From assembly GCA_016795375.1 (NCBI GenBank), contig JAEUHJ010000209.1, positions 1-34,923 on the forward strand: 34,923 nt of DNA, in the 5' to 3' direction. Below the pieces are notes generated by a model that was not told the origin of the DNA, searched no databases, and saw only the letters and a program-made list of their open reading frames with translations. Origin of the DNA: Verrucomicrobiaceae bacterium (GTDB lineage: Bacteria; Verrucomicrobiota; Verrucomicrobiia; Verrucomicrobiales; Verrucomicrobiaceae). The position numbers were made by a program, and so were the translations under genes. The number at the start of each line of letters is the position of its first letter. Position 1 is the first letter of the stretch. This document shows, piece by piece, positions 33,707 through 34,923 of this stretch.

Positions 33707-34402
33707 TCAACCGGGCCGTGATTTACCGGTGCCGGGCAGGGCGCTGAGGAAGAAGTAGCGCGGGGAGCTGAGGAGGTCGCCGGTTTCGCGCAGGGCCATG
33801 CAGAAGAGCAGATCGTTGAGACGCTCGTGGGCCTGGCCGTGGTTTTTGAGATGTTCGTCGAGGAAGCGGCGCAGGCGCTTGTTGGCGTTGAGCTCCGTGG
33901 GCATGCTGCCGAGGTTCAGCAACAGGACGAGCAGCAGCACGGCGGCGGCGATGAGGATGGCGAGGCGCGGGACGAGGATTTTGAAGGCGGTGAGCGCGGT
34001 GATGACCAGCACGGCGAGCGTGGGCAGGTAGCGGCTGATGCGGATGCAGCTCTGCCGCCATTTCAACTCGCCGAGGCTGTCGCCGGTCTGCAAGGCGTGC
34101 GCGGCCTCGTGCAGGGCGACGGCCCAGGCGCTGAGCGTGGTGCCGCGTGCGACGCCGCCGCACAGGAACAGGCGGCGGCGGGCGGGATCGAAGTAGTCGG
34201 TGACGAGGGCGTCGTGCTCGACGACCTGCACGTCGTCCACGCCTTCGGATCGGAGGAAGAGGAGGGCGATCTCCGCGCCGGTGTGTGCGGTGGGGGCGTT
34301 CACACGCGAGCCTTTGCCCATCATGCTGTCATGCCGCCCCCGCGCCCAACGGACGAGGGCAAGACCGGCGAGCAGGACGACGACGATGAGCAGGAAGGGC
34401 AT
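33707..34402 (-). CDS. YugP-type membrane neutral zinc metallopeptidase
   Basis: A 231-residue membrane protein of the YugP/Zn_peptidase_2 family. N-terminal hydrophobic segment (3-19), then a soluble zinc site ALHEAAHALQ with H98-E99-x-x-H102, two or three membrane segments (about 128-165), and MPTELNANKRLRRFL with Glu170 as probable third ligand (usual family motif P-x-E-F-D-A-S). The region between, DYFDPARRRLFLCGG, is also conserved. Its role in other bacteria is unclear, but the signature is intact. The ATG at 34402 begins the hydrophobic leader. It is divergent from the truncated exported gene. Confidence 0.83.
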   Translation of the reverse strand: MPFLLIVVVLLAGLALVRWARGRHDSMMGKGSRVNAPTAHTGAEIALLFLRSEGVDDVQVVEHDALVTDYFDPARRRLFLCGGVARGTTLSAWAVALHEAAHALQTGDSLGELKWRQSCIRISRYLPTLAVLVITALTAFKILVPRLAILIAAAVLLLVLLLNLGSMPTELNANKRLRRFLDEHLKNHGQAHERLNDLLFCMALRETGDLLSSPRYFFLSALPGTGKSRPG

Positions 34403-34579
34403 GCGCGGAAACTGGCAGCCAATCCGGTGGCAGGCAAATCGAGTGTGCGGCGTTTCTGATGCTGTCGTGGCATCCGGTTCGGAGGGAAAGCGCGCAACTT
34501 TCATCACGCGGGCCGGTTGCAGAGCAGGATGAAGACCGAGACCATCTGCAGGGTTGCCAAAGCGGCGTGGAGGGGGAAG

Positions 34580-34923
34580 ATGCCCGCCATGCGCCTCCTG
34601 GCCCTGATCCTCCCAGCCATCGTCCTCACCGTCTCCGCGCAGCAGCCGGAAGGTGAAAGGCCGCCGCCGCCGGGTGAAGGAGCGCCACACCGCGCCGATG
34701 GCGAGCGCCGGGGGCCGCCGGGAGGCCCTGGGATGATGCCAGGCAAAGGGCGCCAGCATTTCGGCGGCTTTGAAAAATTGTCCGAGGAGGAGCGGACGAA
34801 GGTGCGCGCGGCCTTCGAGAAGGCATGGAAGCGTCCCGAAGTGATCGAATCACGCGACAAGGCGATGCAGGCGAACGAGGAGATGCGCGAGAGGCTGCGC
34901 AAGGCGGTGCAGGAGATCGATCC
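34580..34923 (+). CDS. Exported helical protein (3' end outside window)
   Basis: At least 114 residues, open to the window edge. A signal peptide (MRLLALILPAIVLTVSAQ) is followed by a Pro/Gly/Arg-rich segment and then a charged helix (FEKLSEEERTKVRAAFEKAW...), with ESRDKAMQANEEMRERLRKAV. This pattern resembles small periplasmic Spy/CpxP-like or heavy-metal-sensor-type proteins (LTxxQ-related), but the key motif is not visible, so no function is claimed. Two in-frame ATGs are possible, 34580 and 34589. The first follows an AGGGGG run by about three bases, one of the few Shine-Dalgarno-like sequences in this window. Confidence 0.6.
   Translation, partial: MPAMRLLALILPAIVLTVSAQQPEGERPPPPGEGAPHRADGERRGPPGGPGMMPGKGRQHFGGFEKLSEEERTKVRAAFEKAWKRPEVIESRDKAMQANEEMRERLRKAVQEID

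Overview
The window is a densely coded, GC-rich bacterial chromosome segment. No gene-free stretch exceeds about 280 bases. It suggests Verrucomicrobiota, probably an order Verrucomicrobiales relative. This is inferred from overall gene style: almost no start codon is preceded by a Shine-Dalgarno sequence, there are many secreted hydrolases and small lipoproteins, and there is a DUF2959 lipoprotein and a PQQ/HIPL-type sugar dehydrogenase. No rRNA or tRNA gene is present to confirm it.

Layout. Bases 1-7646 read rightward: the 3' part of clpC, an orphan CHASE2-like membrane protein, a beta-CASP metallo-beta-lactamase nuclease, dihydrofolate reductase, then a metallophosphoesterase coupled to a family 9 glycosyltransferase. 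Bases 7639-12545 hold an exported D-aminoacylase-like amidohydrolase, D-Ala-D-Ala ligase, an MFS transporter and gap. Bases 12682-14515 hold a lipoprotein with three copies of one module, a stand-alone RNase III-like domain and hisI. Bases 14552-16785 (minus strand) hold a small lipoprotein and two paralogous membrane-anchored coiled-coil proteins. The SRP RNA gene ffs lies at 16890-17015. It is followed by a coupled acyl carrier protein/condensation-fold enzyme pair (minus) and trpC (plus). Bases 19600-24403 (minus) hold a sugar dehydrogenase, a DUF2959 lipoprotein, a glutaredoxin-like protein and a two-headed alpha/beta-hydrolase.

The accessory highlight is a nitric oxide response island at 24638-32717. 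It contains an ArsR-like regulator and a divergent RIC/ScdA di-iron repair protein, then norE-norF divergent from norC-norB-norQ-norD, a DUF2249 protein and a Crp/Fnr-family regulator lacking a cysteine cluster. NorB keeps all expected metal ligands. NorC is unusual in carrying a second fused cytochrome c domain. FNR-like palindromes (TTGAC-N4-GTCAA type) sit upstream of both the RIC gene and norC, so the encoded Crp/Fnr protein probably controls the island. NO would be reduced by NorCB, activated by NorQD and assisted by NorEF, while RIC repairs damaged iron centres.

The right end carries an exported esterase, a REP-like palindromic cluster, a YugP-type membrane zinc peptidase and the start of an exported protein cut by the window edge.
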